Positions 54,494-64,000 of a stretch of DNA of 64,000 nucleotides are shown one piece after another. A program made the translations under genes and the position numbers. This DNA comes from Thunnus maccoyii (taxonomy: Eukaryota; Chordata; Actinopteri; Scombriformes; Scombridae), in NCBI RefSeq assembly GCF_910596095.1, contig NC_056545.1, positions 25,443,067-25,507,066 of the forward strand, given 5' to 3'. Each line of letters begins with the position of its first letter. The stretch's first letter is position 1. The notes beneath the pieces were generated by a model that had not been told where the DNA came from, made no database searches, and saw only the letters and a list, made by a program, of their open reading frames with translations.

Positions 54494-57400
54494 ATGGCTC
54501 TCAGAGTGTGTAGTCGGCTGTTCAGAGACTCCGCCGTCTTCTCCAGACGAGTCGTCGCGTCTGCTTCACAGGAACCTGCGTCATGGCTCCTCATTGCAGG
54601 TTCAACTCGTTTACTTTGATTTCATAGCAAGGAAACGTGTTGCCAGCAGTAAAGCATGTGATACTTAACTGTTGTATACAAAAAGGAGAAAATTTGACCG
54701 TCAGTCCAGTGACGAACATAAAGGTTTTCAGGGAGCAGGGAGACAAAACACATCAGGGCACCTCTGCCCTTATTGTAGATTTAAAAAATGATATTATGCT
54801 GCTTTTAGTTACATTCAATAATATTTTTACCTTGTAAAACGATGTGTGGAATGGCAGACAGGGCACAGACAAAATAAATGACATATAACGATAAGATATG
54901 AGGTGATAAAGGTGATTTTCTTGTCACCTGTGAGGTGACGTCCCTCTCTGTCAGTGCAAGTTACTATCTCAGCTTAATAAGGCAACACGCCCCCCTGTAT
55001 TAACACAAGTAATCTATTTATAAAAAAAACATTTACAATGATGCAAGCAAGGATGTTTTTCCACTTTAGAAAACATACAGATTTGACTTTATGTTCTGCG
55101 TTGACACCTTACCCTTCAAATATTTGGTGGATTTTAAAGTCTTCTCCACTCAGAAATGTGTTAAAGGACCAGTGTGTAGGATTTAGTGGTATCTAATGTG
55201 AAGTTGCAGATTGCAACAAACTAAATATCCTTCCTCAACCAAGAGTGTAGGAGAACCTATGGTGGCTGTGAAACTCGCGAAAAAAACAAAAGGCCATCCC
55301 TAGAGCCAGTGTTGAGTTTGTCCATTCTGGGCTACTGTAGAAACATGGCGGCCTCTGTGAAAGAGGACCTGCTCCCTACGTAAAGGTATATAAAGGGCTC
55401 ATTCTAAGGTAACAAAAACACAACAGTTCTTATTTTCAGGTGATTCTACACTAATCAAAACATATTCATGAATATTATATTCCATTTCTGCCAAGTCTGT
55501 TCAACTAAGTGCCACTAAATTCTACACACTGCACCTTTAACAGATGTTTGACCCTCACTGTGCACTGTACAATCTTAAAATTACATCTACTTCTTCATTT
55601 TCATTTAAAAATCCTGAATATATGAACATGCAAATATTTTTCTATTTCTAAAGTTTACCTGCGGGACACAAGATGTTTCCTACTTCACTGTAAAGTCCAT
55701 TCTCAGTGTTTGTGCTCTGGAGGTTTCAAGTTTCCATATCACACTTGTGCAAGTTGAATACTGGATCAGGATTGGCTCCAAACTAGTTGTGATGTCACAA
55801 ATCATGCTTGTGGGTACACGTGTTAAACTCAGATTTAAAGTGAGGACAGACAAATGTGAAAACAGCCTTTTAGTGTCAAACTCTGCTCATACATCATTCT
55901 GCACAGTGAAGCTCAAACATTCAGCTGAAAGACCAATAAAAACACATTTTTGAGTTGAGAGATGTTCAAAGATTTTGGTGAACTGGGTTGAAGCTGGTTC
56001 ATTCTGCACTACATATCTGTTCATGTTTGAACTCAGGCTGCCTTTTTACATTATGGATTCATCTTTATCTGTATCTGATTATTTTCTCAATTAATCAGAT
56101 AATAATAATAAAATATTTTAAAAATAGTTAAAAGTACCGAACACAATTTTGCAATTGTGAGCCCAAGAAGGTGATGTCTTCAAATTACTTGAAGATAGTT
56201 AAAAGTCTTAAAGATAATCAATTTTTATGTCATTTACAGTAAGATAAAACAGAGAAAAGAACCTTGAACCAGCAAATCACCTAAATGAGTCCATTATCAA
56301 AATTACTGGCACTTTTCTGACGATTGACTATTTAATTAATTGTTTCAGTGGTAGTTTGAACCATTGCTCCTGTCATTGTTTAAAAAATACTTTATACTAT
56401 GTACAGACTTTGATTCAGATGTGAGTTTTTTTTTGCGTAAAACAGCGTAAAGCATCATATAGTTTCTGTGATTCTTAAAGGATCTGATCAAGCGCTCCAA
56501 CACTTCTTTGGAATGAGATGGCTCTTTGATTAATTTTATGAATAAGTTTGCGATCACGCCCATCTGAATGCATCATTATATTGTTTAACATAAACGCCCA
56601 AGTAAGCACAAGACATCAGTTACCTTGCGGCTCTGCCAGCAGCGAAGTGATGAAGATGTTGATGATGTCTTTACAGGAAATGCTGCGTGCAGCCGAGGAG
56701 GGAGGAACACATTTATCTTCACTCCCGCCTGTTTTATTACATCAGAGGCATTTCTGAACAGACTGACGAAAGGCAAACCAACAGAGGCAGACGGTAGCTT
56801 TGATCGCTTTCCAGCCTCAGTTCTGCCAGACAGCGGTAAGCAGACCACCACCTCAGAGATGAACTAATCCCTAAACTCATCTGAATATTCTGGCCTAGCC
56901 TGGCCGTCATATTCACTTACATTGTCTTTCTAATGATTCGTTTCTCTTGTGTTGTTTTTTTCAGCTGACCAACTATCTTTGTTACTGAGACATCCAGATC
57001 AGCCCGACAACTCAAAGGTTTTGAAAGTGGCCATCATAGGCGCTCCGAACGCAGGGAAGTCCACGTTATCCAACCAGCTGCTTGGCAAAAAGGTCTCTTG
57101 TCTTATCTGTCCCTCTTTTAAACCTGCACACTATAATGCATCTGTGTGCTGCTCACTTTGTAAAGTATATAATCGTTTCTTAAAGGTGTTTGCTGTGTCC
57201 AAGAAAGTACACACTACACGGTCACGTGCCCTGGGTGTCCTAACAGAGAACGATACACAGATAGTAAGAGATTTTTCACCTCTCTTCTGTTATGATTTAA
57301 TAATGCTGTTCAAAAGTTAACATGTGTGTATTTTTTGTAGATTTTACTGGACACTCCTGGTCTCACCACTCCATCAAAAGTCAAAAGGTGCTTTTCTTTT

Positions 57401-60400
57401 TTCTATTTTTTCTATTAAAGTCTGTAGTCTTCATGTAATATTATCATACTAGCTAATACATGTATGGACCCTCTGTGTTCTCAGACACCAGCTGGAGAAG
57501 TCTTTGCTCATGGATCCCTGGATAACCGTGAAAGAAGCCGACCTACGTATGATATAAATTTACTCTGACTGAGACGTTCGTTAGTTAAACCTGAACTATG
57601 CTGTGATTTTGTGTAACAGAAGGAATGTTAAAGAGCAGAATATGGTGCTCATGGCTGAAGTTCAAAGGCTTATAATTGTAACTGTGTCGATTCCCAGTGG
57701 TAGTCATGGTGGATGTGGCGGACAAATGGGTGTGTCACCGGCTTGACTTCGAGGTGCTCAAATGCCTGGCCCAGCACCCAGACATCCCAGCAATCCTAGT
57801 CCTCAATAAGGTATTCTTACACTATCATCAGGCGTCCTTCACACAAGCAGAAACTCAACTTAGTTCAGCTTATTGTTCCACATATATAAAGTGATAAGCA
57901 GACTGACTCACAAATGCATATATGGTCTATTTTTTTCAGACATACTTGAAATTTCATTTTTGAAAAAGGCCAATCATTTCCAGAAACCAGTTCCTGAAAT
58001 TGGTTTTGGTCTTTTCATGGAATTTATTGACAATAAATATTATATTGAATATCACCAGACATTCCTTGAAATCATCCCAAGACATTCAAAAATAAATGTT
58101 TGTGCTCTCAACTGTGCTGAAGGTCATCTTACAGATTTTTATCATTAACACTCTTCTGCCTTTAAGGTGGACCTGGTGAAAGCCAAAGACAGGCTGCTGG
58201 ATATCACAGCAGAGTTGACTTGTGGAATGGTGAACGGACGCAAAATGCGGATCAGGCCGGTGATCAAGCCTCCGTGGGCTGAAAAGAAGCCAGAAAGGGA
58301 TTCAGAGTCGTCGCTTGAGGAGGACAGCGCCGAGCCAAACTCTGTGCTGAGCAAAGAGCAGCTGAAGACGCTGAGGAGCCAGCAGGGCTGGGCTCACTTC
58401 AAGGATGTCTTCATGCTTTCCTCTGTGGACAGAGAAGACGTGGAGACCCTGAAGGTATGTGTTAGATTACATTACAACTGGTTTAGCACAATATCTAATT
58501 TTTTATTCTTGCATCAATCACTTTTTGTTATATTTCATGATAATAACCATGCTTTTATCTCCTTCTCCTAGAGCTACTTTATGGTTGCAGCCAAGTCAGG
58601 ATCGTGGCAGTACCACAGCGAGGTCCTGACCGACCAGAGTCCAGAGGAAGTCTGCACCAACATCATCAGAGAGAAGCTTCTGGAGTATCTGCCACAGGAA
58701 GTACCCTATTCAGTGACACAGGTGACTAATGAAGCTATTGTGCAGGGACACTCTGAAGTCAGGCGTGACGATAAGCAGCCCTTCATACTCACTTTCACTC
58801 TGCATGCTGACATGTGCTTCAATGCTTTTGATGCAGCTATTGTCCCTAACCTCCACCTGCTTCACTCCAGCCTTTCCACGCACTCTGGAGGGCCATTTTG
58901 TCCGTGTCATTTCCAATCCAGCATTATTTTCATTGTTCTCTGCCTGTTATTCATCATGTCAGTCAGCATTTCCAGCTGCAGTGTAGCATTCCTGCATCCA
59001 CAGGTGTGTTATGTGGCGTGAGTGTTTCTGACAAACTAACTACACATTTGACACTTAGATGTCCCAGTCAGGCTCATGTGGAGGACATCTTTAATACACA
59101 AGCAAAGAGTTATGGGATATGTAGTTATGGTCAATGATCCAAGCCTGGAAATGAGCATATTGTTAACATTTAAACATCTCTGTTTTCAGTCTGTTGAACT
59201 CTGGCAAACTGCAGAAAATGGCGATATCGATATCTCTGTGAAACTTTACGCCAAGAAAGAGACTCACATGGTAAGTGCTCTCTGCTTATTTATGCTTATT
59301 TACTCCTTTGGCAAGTATGAGGCCTGTGTACTGAATGTGAACTGTAAGTCAGCAGAGGAAACACTGTACGTGTTGCTGCTTATATGAAATTTGAAGCATT
59401 TTCGCCACAGTGTGAGAAGTGAAAGAATGAGATGACTTTCAGTAGGTCGATTTAAAAGTTAACTTGTATTTTCGCTGGAATGTCAACATGCAAAATGATT
59501 TGAAAAGTCAACCATTAATGTACAGATGAATATTTTTATCAGATGTGATGAGAATGCAGCACAAACACTAAAAGAAAGAAAGAAGTAGCAACACATGACT
59601 GGAGGAAGTAAAATATTTTCCTCCATTACTGACACCTGAAGCTTCTCTGATGGCTTTTGATATTTAGTTGCCTTTGCCCCACCCCCCCTCTACCCCATAC
59701 TTCCAGATTCCTCTCTTTTTCTTGTGTTTTTAACTTGTAAATATTTGAGCAGCCTTTCTAAAGCATGCATATTTGATGGCAAAGAATATTTGAGGCTACA
59801 TTTACGATGCTGAAATGTTTCATGGCCAGTGACCTCCGAGAAGAGTGACTCAGACCAGCAGCATTCTTCAGCTTTTACAGTCAACAGGAATGTAGATGGG
59901 TAGAACTGACAGATTTACTACTAAAGAAATCGAATCTTGTGTATCTTGTGTGTTCCTGATACAAAACAACCTTTCCTAGTTTTCTTTGACTACATTGAGG
60001 ATCAAATTTTTTGAGATCAATAGCTCAGTCGAGCTTATAGATGGAAAACAAGTGAGGTAAAATACATTGATATGTTGATAGGTATTCAAATTAATTATCA
60101 ATGTAAAAAAAAAAAAAATTAGGATCCTGTTAAAAATGTTTCAATCTTTGCCAGTTGTCTGGATGAATACAATAAAGAAATATTTTCATTGTTTCATCAG
60201 CTAGTTTGTGGTGAGTGGCAGCAATAATATAGTGTGAACATAATCATTTAATCACCCAGGATGCTTTTTGTCATATAAAACTTGACTTTATTAAACCTGC
60301 TGATATCCTTAATGATATATCTACTGATATTTGTTTTTAAAAACCTTTTTTCATGCAATAACTATTCAGTGGTGCCTGACTTTGCTGTATTTCTTGCATC

Positions 60401-60528
60401 TGCAGAAGATGGTGATCGGCACAGCTGGCCAGATGGTAGCACGGATCGCCCGAGAGGCGGGCGAGGACCTGAGTCAGATCTTCCTAAGAGAAGTGAAGTT
60501 GAAGCTCTCCGTCAAGCTGAGGAAGTGA
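54494..60528 (+). CDS. eral1: ERAL1, mitochondrial Era-like GTPase (444 aa)
   Basis: A mitochondrial-matrix GTPase that binds 12S rRNA and helps assemble the small mitoribosomal subunit. Exons: 54494-54599, 56677-56835, 56965-57092, 57186-57263, 57341-57387, 57485-57546, 57698-57810, 58167-58454, 58572-58721, 59190-59270, 60406-60528 (TGA). All phases agree, giving 444 residues against about 437 in human. The N-terminus is Arg-rich and acid-free at first ([10 protein letters not shown]), fitting a mitochondrial presequence. GTPase motifs: G1 GAPNAGKS (114-121), G3 DTPG (161-164), G4 NKVD (230-233, split by an intron). The C-terminal KH domain carries GTAG (409-412) at the GXXG loop. [18 protein letters not shown] is a family hallmark. 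The exon 1 donor (AG|GTTCAA) is weak, making exon 1 the least certain part. It lies next to FAM222B, as in mammals. Confidence 0.95.
55161..55541 (+). repeat. Full-length MITE family A in ERAL1 intron 1
   Basis: Starts ttaaaggaccagtgtgtagg and ends ctacacactgcacctttaa; the tips are inverted repeats of about 20 bp with two or three mismatches. It is 381 bp long and non-coding. It includes gaaacatggcggcctctgtg, a word I recognise from a very common fish element. Confidence 0.85.
56051..56350. repeat. Second, decayed copy of MITE family D
   Basis: It contains tgattattttctcaattaat, gagcccaagaaggtgatgtc, ttcaaattacttg and ttaattaattgtttcagtgg, in the same order as the family D element at 39702. 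It lies in ERAL1 intron 1. Confidence 0.65.
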
Positions 60529-60875
60529 GGAGAACGAAGAGTTGGAACCAGATCCTGCTGCATTTGAGACAACTCTCCTTGTATTTATCTCTCTAACGGA
60601 CGGACCTGAAGTGTTGAACAATGAATGAGATGTCATCAGGGAGCTGTGAGGTGAAATATATCCACAGACCCAGACCTCCCACTGAGCTGGTACATCTGGG
60701 GAGAAATGAACTCTAAATTTTACATTATCTGTCTTCATGCATCAGCAGCATCCTTTCATGTAGTCCCATAAGACATTATTAAAGATTTTTATGTAAAGAT
60801 GTAACCTATAAGATGCTGTTAATATAGTGGTGCACAGCTGTGAGGGATCCCCCAACTTCATGCAGAAATGATCTA

Positions 60876-60881
60876 AATAAA
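60876..60881 (+). terminator. ERAL1 poly(A) signal
   Basis: AATAAA about 350 bases after the ERAL1 stop. An ATTAAA at 60778-60783 is a nearer alternative. Confidence 0.65.
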
Positions 60882-60899
60882 TACTGAATAATAATGAAG

Positions 60900-61994
60900 A
60901 AAATACGGTGATTAAAAGCAGCTTCCACAAGCTGCAGAATAGACTGTAATGGGTTATTGGCATTTATTTAGCCATGATATATTTTACGCAACAAACATGA
61001 CACAGACTCCCATCAAATGGATGTTTTGACACAAGTTTGACAGTGCGTTCATGGCTGAGCAGGTTTGGCAAGCTGTGAAAAAGGCTGATGGTTTATCTTT
61101 GGCTCTCAGAGCTTTTTACTTGGCGGGCGCCTCATGCAAACATGGACTGTAGATAAACCGAAGTGGGACCTGCACAGTCATGTTCACTCAAATGTCCCTG
61201 ATGTACCATCCACCCTTGTTCCCTCCACTCCCACATCACTTTAGCCTCCTCCACTGCCTTTGAAGTGTGGCCATCCATTCCTGCGACTATCACTTTTTGT
61301 TCCACTGCAATCTTCCCTTTTCTCCCTCCTCCCTCCCCCCCCTTCGTCTTGCTTTTTTGGCTCTTATAAAGCCCAGCTCTGCCCCTGAGGGCTGAATTGT
61401 CTCCCTAATGGATGGCAAAATGGAGCACTAACCTGATGCTAAAATGGGTCAGATAATGGTGATTAGATTCATTCCTGCTGCCTGTGAGTTAACTCGACGG
61501 TTACTCTATCCGGGGCATCTTGATGAATAACCAGCTAGTAGCCTAAAGCGAGGGTGAGGAGAGAGAGAGAGGGAGGGAGGGAGAGGCCTTGAATGTCTTA
61601 CAGAAGCTGTGTCAGCCCCTGAAGCTCTCCCTGCTCTCTGCAACGCCTGCTTCCCAGTGATTAGACAAGCCGGTTGCGCAGCAGAGATCACCACTTAGAC
61701 AAGCCAACTGCTGCTCGAAAATATTATGGTTGATGCGCGTCAGCCAGCACATTAAAGTAATCCTTCAAAAACAAGTAAATTACAATGCTGATACCCTGCT
61801 TTAGATGCATTTTTAAAAAAAAAACAACCAAATAACAACATATTCATTTGTTTTGTTGGGAACCATAAGCTTTATTTCATATGCATCCTCAAGTACATCT
61901 CAAAAACAGGATCAAAAGATCAGTTTAGTGTGTCACATTAAGCTCATGAATAATACACCGACTTTTCCTTTCCTGCTGGTCCAGATGAGATTGA
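60900..61994. other. Gap between ERAL1 and mir-451, no gene seen
   Basis: Non-coding sequence with short (GA)n/(GGGA)n near 61559-61582. If the microRNA primary transcript continues past mir-451, its 3' part lies here, antisense to and convergent with ERAL1. Confidence 0.6.
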
Positions 61995-62058
61995 GCGAGG
62001 GCCGTATAACCCTTACCATTACTAAAACTCAGTAATGGTAACGGTTTGACGGCCCTCC
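61995..62058 (-). ncRNA. mir451: mir-451 precursor hairpin
   Basis: On the minus strand 62047-62026 reads AAACCGTTACCATTACTG then AGTT, identical over all 22 bases to vertebrate miR-451a. The plus-strand arms 61995-62023 and 62031-62058 pair along almost their whole length, leaving a very short loop (AAAACTC) and a G-G mismatch in the middle. The short stem, with the mature strand running into the loop, is the shape that makes miR-451 Dicer-independent and processed by Ago2 (known for the family). It is an erythroid microRNA. It lies 3' of mir-144 in the same transcript orientation, and beside ERAL1 as in human. Confidence 0.97.
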
Positions 62059-62130
62059 TCTGTAGCGTGCGCAGCCTGCAGTCCGTTAGGCCTGAGAGTG
62101 TGCTGATAGTGCTGGAGGGAGTGATGAAAC

Positions 62131-62203
62131 CCTGGATAGTACATCATCTATACTGTAGTGTCTCTATAATAAACTTACAGTATAAGATGATATCCTGTCC
62201 AGG
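62131..62203 (-). ncRNA. mir144: mir-144 precursor hairpin
   Basis: Minus strand 62157-62138 reads TACAGTATAGATGATGTACT, identical to miR-144-3p. Minus strand 62195-62174 begins GGATATCATCTTATACTGTA, the miR-144-5p arm in the fish form. The outer stem CCCTGGA/TCCAGGG closes the hairpin. mir-451 follows about 75 bases downstream, so both should be made from one primary transcript, as in other vertebrates, where GATA1 drives the pair in red-cell precursors. An AGATAA motif lies at 62248-62243, just 5' of the hairpin. Confidence 0.97.
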
Positions 62204-62242
62204 GCACAAGGCATAACTGTATAGCAGCGTGTTCCCACTTTG

Positions 62243-63962
62243 TTATCTGCAAGACAAAGGTAGACGACTCATTAGTGATGCATTCGGAGAAGGTCAACCA
62301 TGACGATGAAAATGTTAATAACATGGTAAAACTGCTCTTAAATTAATATAAAAAAGGAATGTATTCTAATGCCAGTTACAAGAAAAGTCCATTTCTAATA
62401 AAGTGTACTTTTCTTGATGTGATACTCACCTTTGTGCATGCGGTGTCGTTTCCACTCTCCTTTAAAGGCATCTTATTCGGCTCCATCGCACTTGTTCCTC
62501 ACCACTTGTTCATATTTCATGGCTGCTATGCTTCCATGTCTGGCTCACAAGCTCCCAACTGGTGTGCCTGTTTGGCCCCGGCACTTAAAGGCCCTCTGGC
62601 TCATTAGCATATTGTGATGACATCTGGGGTGGACCAGACAGCAGGGGTTGAACTTTTTCTTATCTTGTCCTAACCTGACTGTGTCTGTCCAGTGATGGCC
62701 CACACCCTTAATCCACCCAACTGGACTTTGCAGAAGAACTGCACATGAATCCCATTTTTATTTTTGCTGCATCTACTGTGCACTATAAAGTATTTGGATC
62801 ATCATAGAAAAAAGCTCACCAATTTGCCATTTTCCTTGTTTTCTAATTTCATTTTGTACCAGAGTTGATTTTTAAACCTGAATCCGTTTAACTAACTTAA
62901 TATTCTTCATGTCCAAAGCCACTTTACAGAATTTATGTAGTTGAGTGTTGACCTTTCTTGGTCACACAAGTCTAATTAAAAGAGGCCAGCAGAGACGAGC
63001 TGATGACGTAAGCCCAAACAGGTTTTCTCTGTTGACTATTAAAAAAGCTTTGAGCTTTTTATCTCACACTGCTGTAATAAATCTAATGTTCACCATTGCT
63101 TAAGTCCCCTGAATCTCATAGCTCCTTGGATTTATGCATGATGGTTTCATGGATTGGGATTTAATACTAAAATATGTCAGCTGATGTCATGTTATCTGAC
63201 TTATTAAACTTTCTTTTTTCATGCGCTCAGCCAGATTCCAGGATATGAAGAGCTAAGATCTGTTTTTTATTGGATATGTCACACAGACACAGCACATCAA
63301 ATTCACAGCGTTACATTATTTAAAGATGGGCTGCCCGGACTGTGATAGAGCAGGTTACCTGCTGTAGTTTGTCTTTAATCCCTGACAGTTTGTCTGCATC
63401 CTTTAAAGATAAACTGTTTTTTGAAAAGAAAAGAAAAGAAGTCTTTCGGGAGACTTTGCCCTCAAACATTCTGCTAGAAACTCACTGAATTCAAAACCCT
63501 AAATTGCTGCAAAACCTTGTTCAGGTGTAATTGAACATGATTGGAGTCATGTAGTGTAGGATATACACCAGTATACACAATATAGAGCATAGAGATTTCC
63601 CACTGATGAATGCACCTGCTTCAAGGCTGAATCATTAACATGGAAGTGTTCACAGTATACTTGTGTCTTCAGTTAAACCACTATTTTAAGGTCAAGTTCA
63701 TTTATCAAAGCTACACACTGTATGTACACATAATGCAATGATTCATTTCAGTAACTACGTCTGTTTGTGGATGCTGTACTTGAACTGCAACATGTTCTTG
63801 AGGAAGGTCCGGGTGAGGTGGAACACGGCAGTTGCCATGGTAACACACTCCCTAGTTTGGGTGTGGGAGCTGGTTCAGGGTGTGAGAGGTCCTCCTGCAG
63901 GCACAGATAAAGGTGGAGGTACGGCTATCTGGGTGGTTTGGTTTGCCTCTAACTTGTTATCT
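62243..63962 (-). promoter_or_regulatory. GATA-rich 5' flank of mir-144/451
   Basis: AGATAA or its complement TTATCT occurs at 62243-62248, 62660-62665, 63192-63197, 63407-63412, 63905-63910 and 63957-63962, and AGATAG at 63925-63930. Three sit within 58 bases at the far end. The known GATA1 control of this cluster makes an erythroid promoter or enhancer likely. The transcription start was not located, and no protein-coding exon was recognised in this stretch. Confidence 0.45.
63831..63844. promoter_or_regulatory. RFX X-box
   Basis: GTTGCCATGGTAAC is a nearly perfect palindromic X-box (half-sites GTTGCC and GGTAAC around a short spacer), the binding site of RFX transcription factors. It lies about 60 bases from the GATA trio. 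Confidence 0.55.
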
Positions 63963-64000
63963 GCTGCAGAAATGGTAACATTTTCCACACATTTACATTT

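Noticed and set aside
63750..63835. Minus-strand mini-frame MATAVFHLTRTFLKNMLQF... with a good Kozak context
   Set aside because: It ends after 27 codons with no clear donor and matches nothing I recognise. The Kozak-like ATG is part of the X-box palindrome. It could be a first exon of the next gene, but this is unsupported.

Overview
The window is nuclear DNA from a teleost fish, most likely a percomorph. It has vertebrate genes broken into short GT-AG exons, long (CA)n, (GA)n and (TC)n microsatellites, Tc1/mariner and L1/Tx1-type transposon remains, and several short inverted-repeat (MITE-like) families that I recognise as common in fish genomes. No prokaryotic or organellar features were seen.

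Layout, left to right. (1) SHPK (sedoheptulokinase), + strand, 1-4339; the first residues lie outside the window. (2) A gene-free 4 kb gap. (3) TRPV1 (heat/acid cation channel), + strand, 15 coding exons, 8495-19704; its introns are full of transposon debris. (4) FAM222B, - strand, convergent with TRPV1. It has one large coding exon (22729-24443) and a small start exon (30088-30169) that open-reading-frame searching misses. Its 5' end probably lies near 49.3 kb, where ETS and NRF1-like motifs mark a CpG-type promoter, so most of 24.4-49.2 kb is FAM222B intron. (5) A repeat-rich intergenic segment, 49.4-54.4 kb. (6) ERAL1 (mitochondrial Era-like GTPase), + strand, 11 coding exons, 54494-60528. 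(7) A microRNA cluster on the - strand: mir-144 (62131-62203) followed by mir-451 (61995-62058), identified from mature sequences and hairpins. (8) A flank (62.2-64 kb) rich in GATA motifs and carrying a perfect RFX X-box, probably the 5' side of the microRNA unit.

The order SHPK-TRPV1 and FAM222B-ERAL1-mir-144/451 matches two human chromosome 17 neighbourhoods (17p13 and 17q11.2), here joined in one segment. The genes do not form a pathway: SHPK feeds the pentose phosphate pathway, TRPV1 is a sensory channel, ERAL1 assembles the mitochondrial small ribosomal subunit, FAM222B is poorly characterised, and mir-144/451 is an erythroid regulator.

The most notable observations are the complete mir-144/451 cluster; a 72-nt (CT)n tract forming the polypyrimidine tract of the FAM222B start exon; and a TRPV1 with substitutions at four of five vanilloid-pocket positions and an altered residue pair just after the S6 gate. 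All coordinates were read by eye, so splice sites could be off by a base or two.
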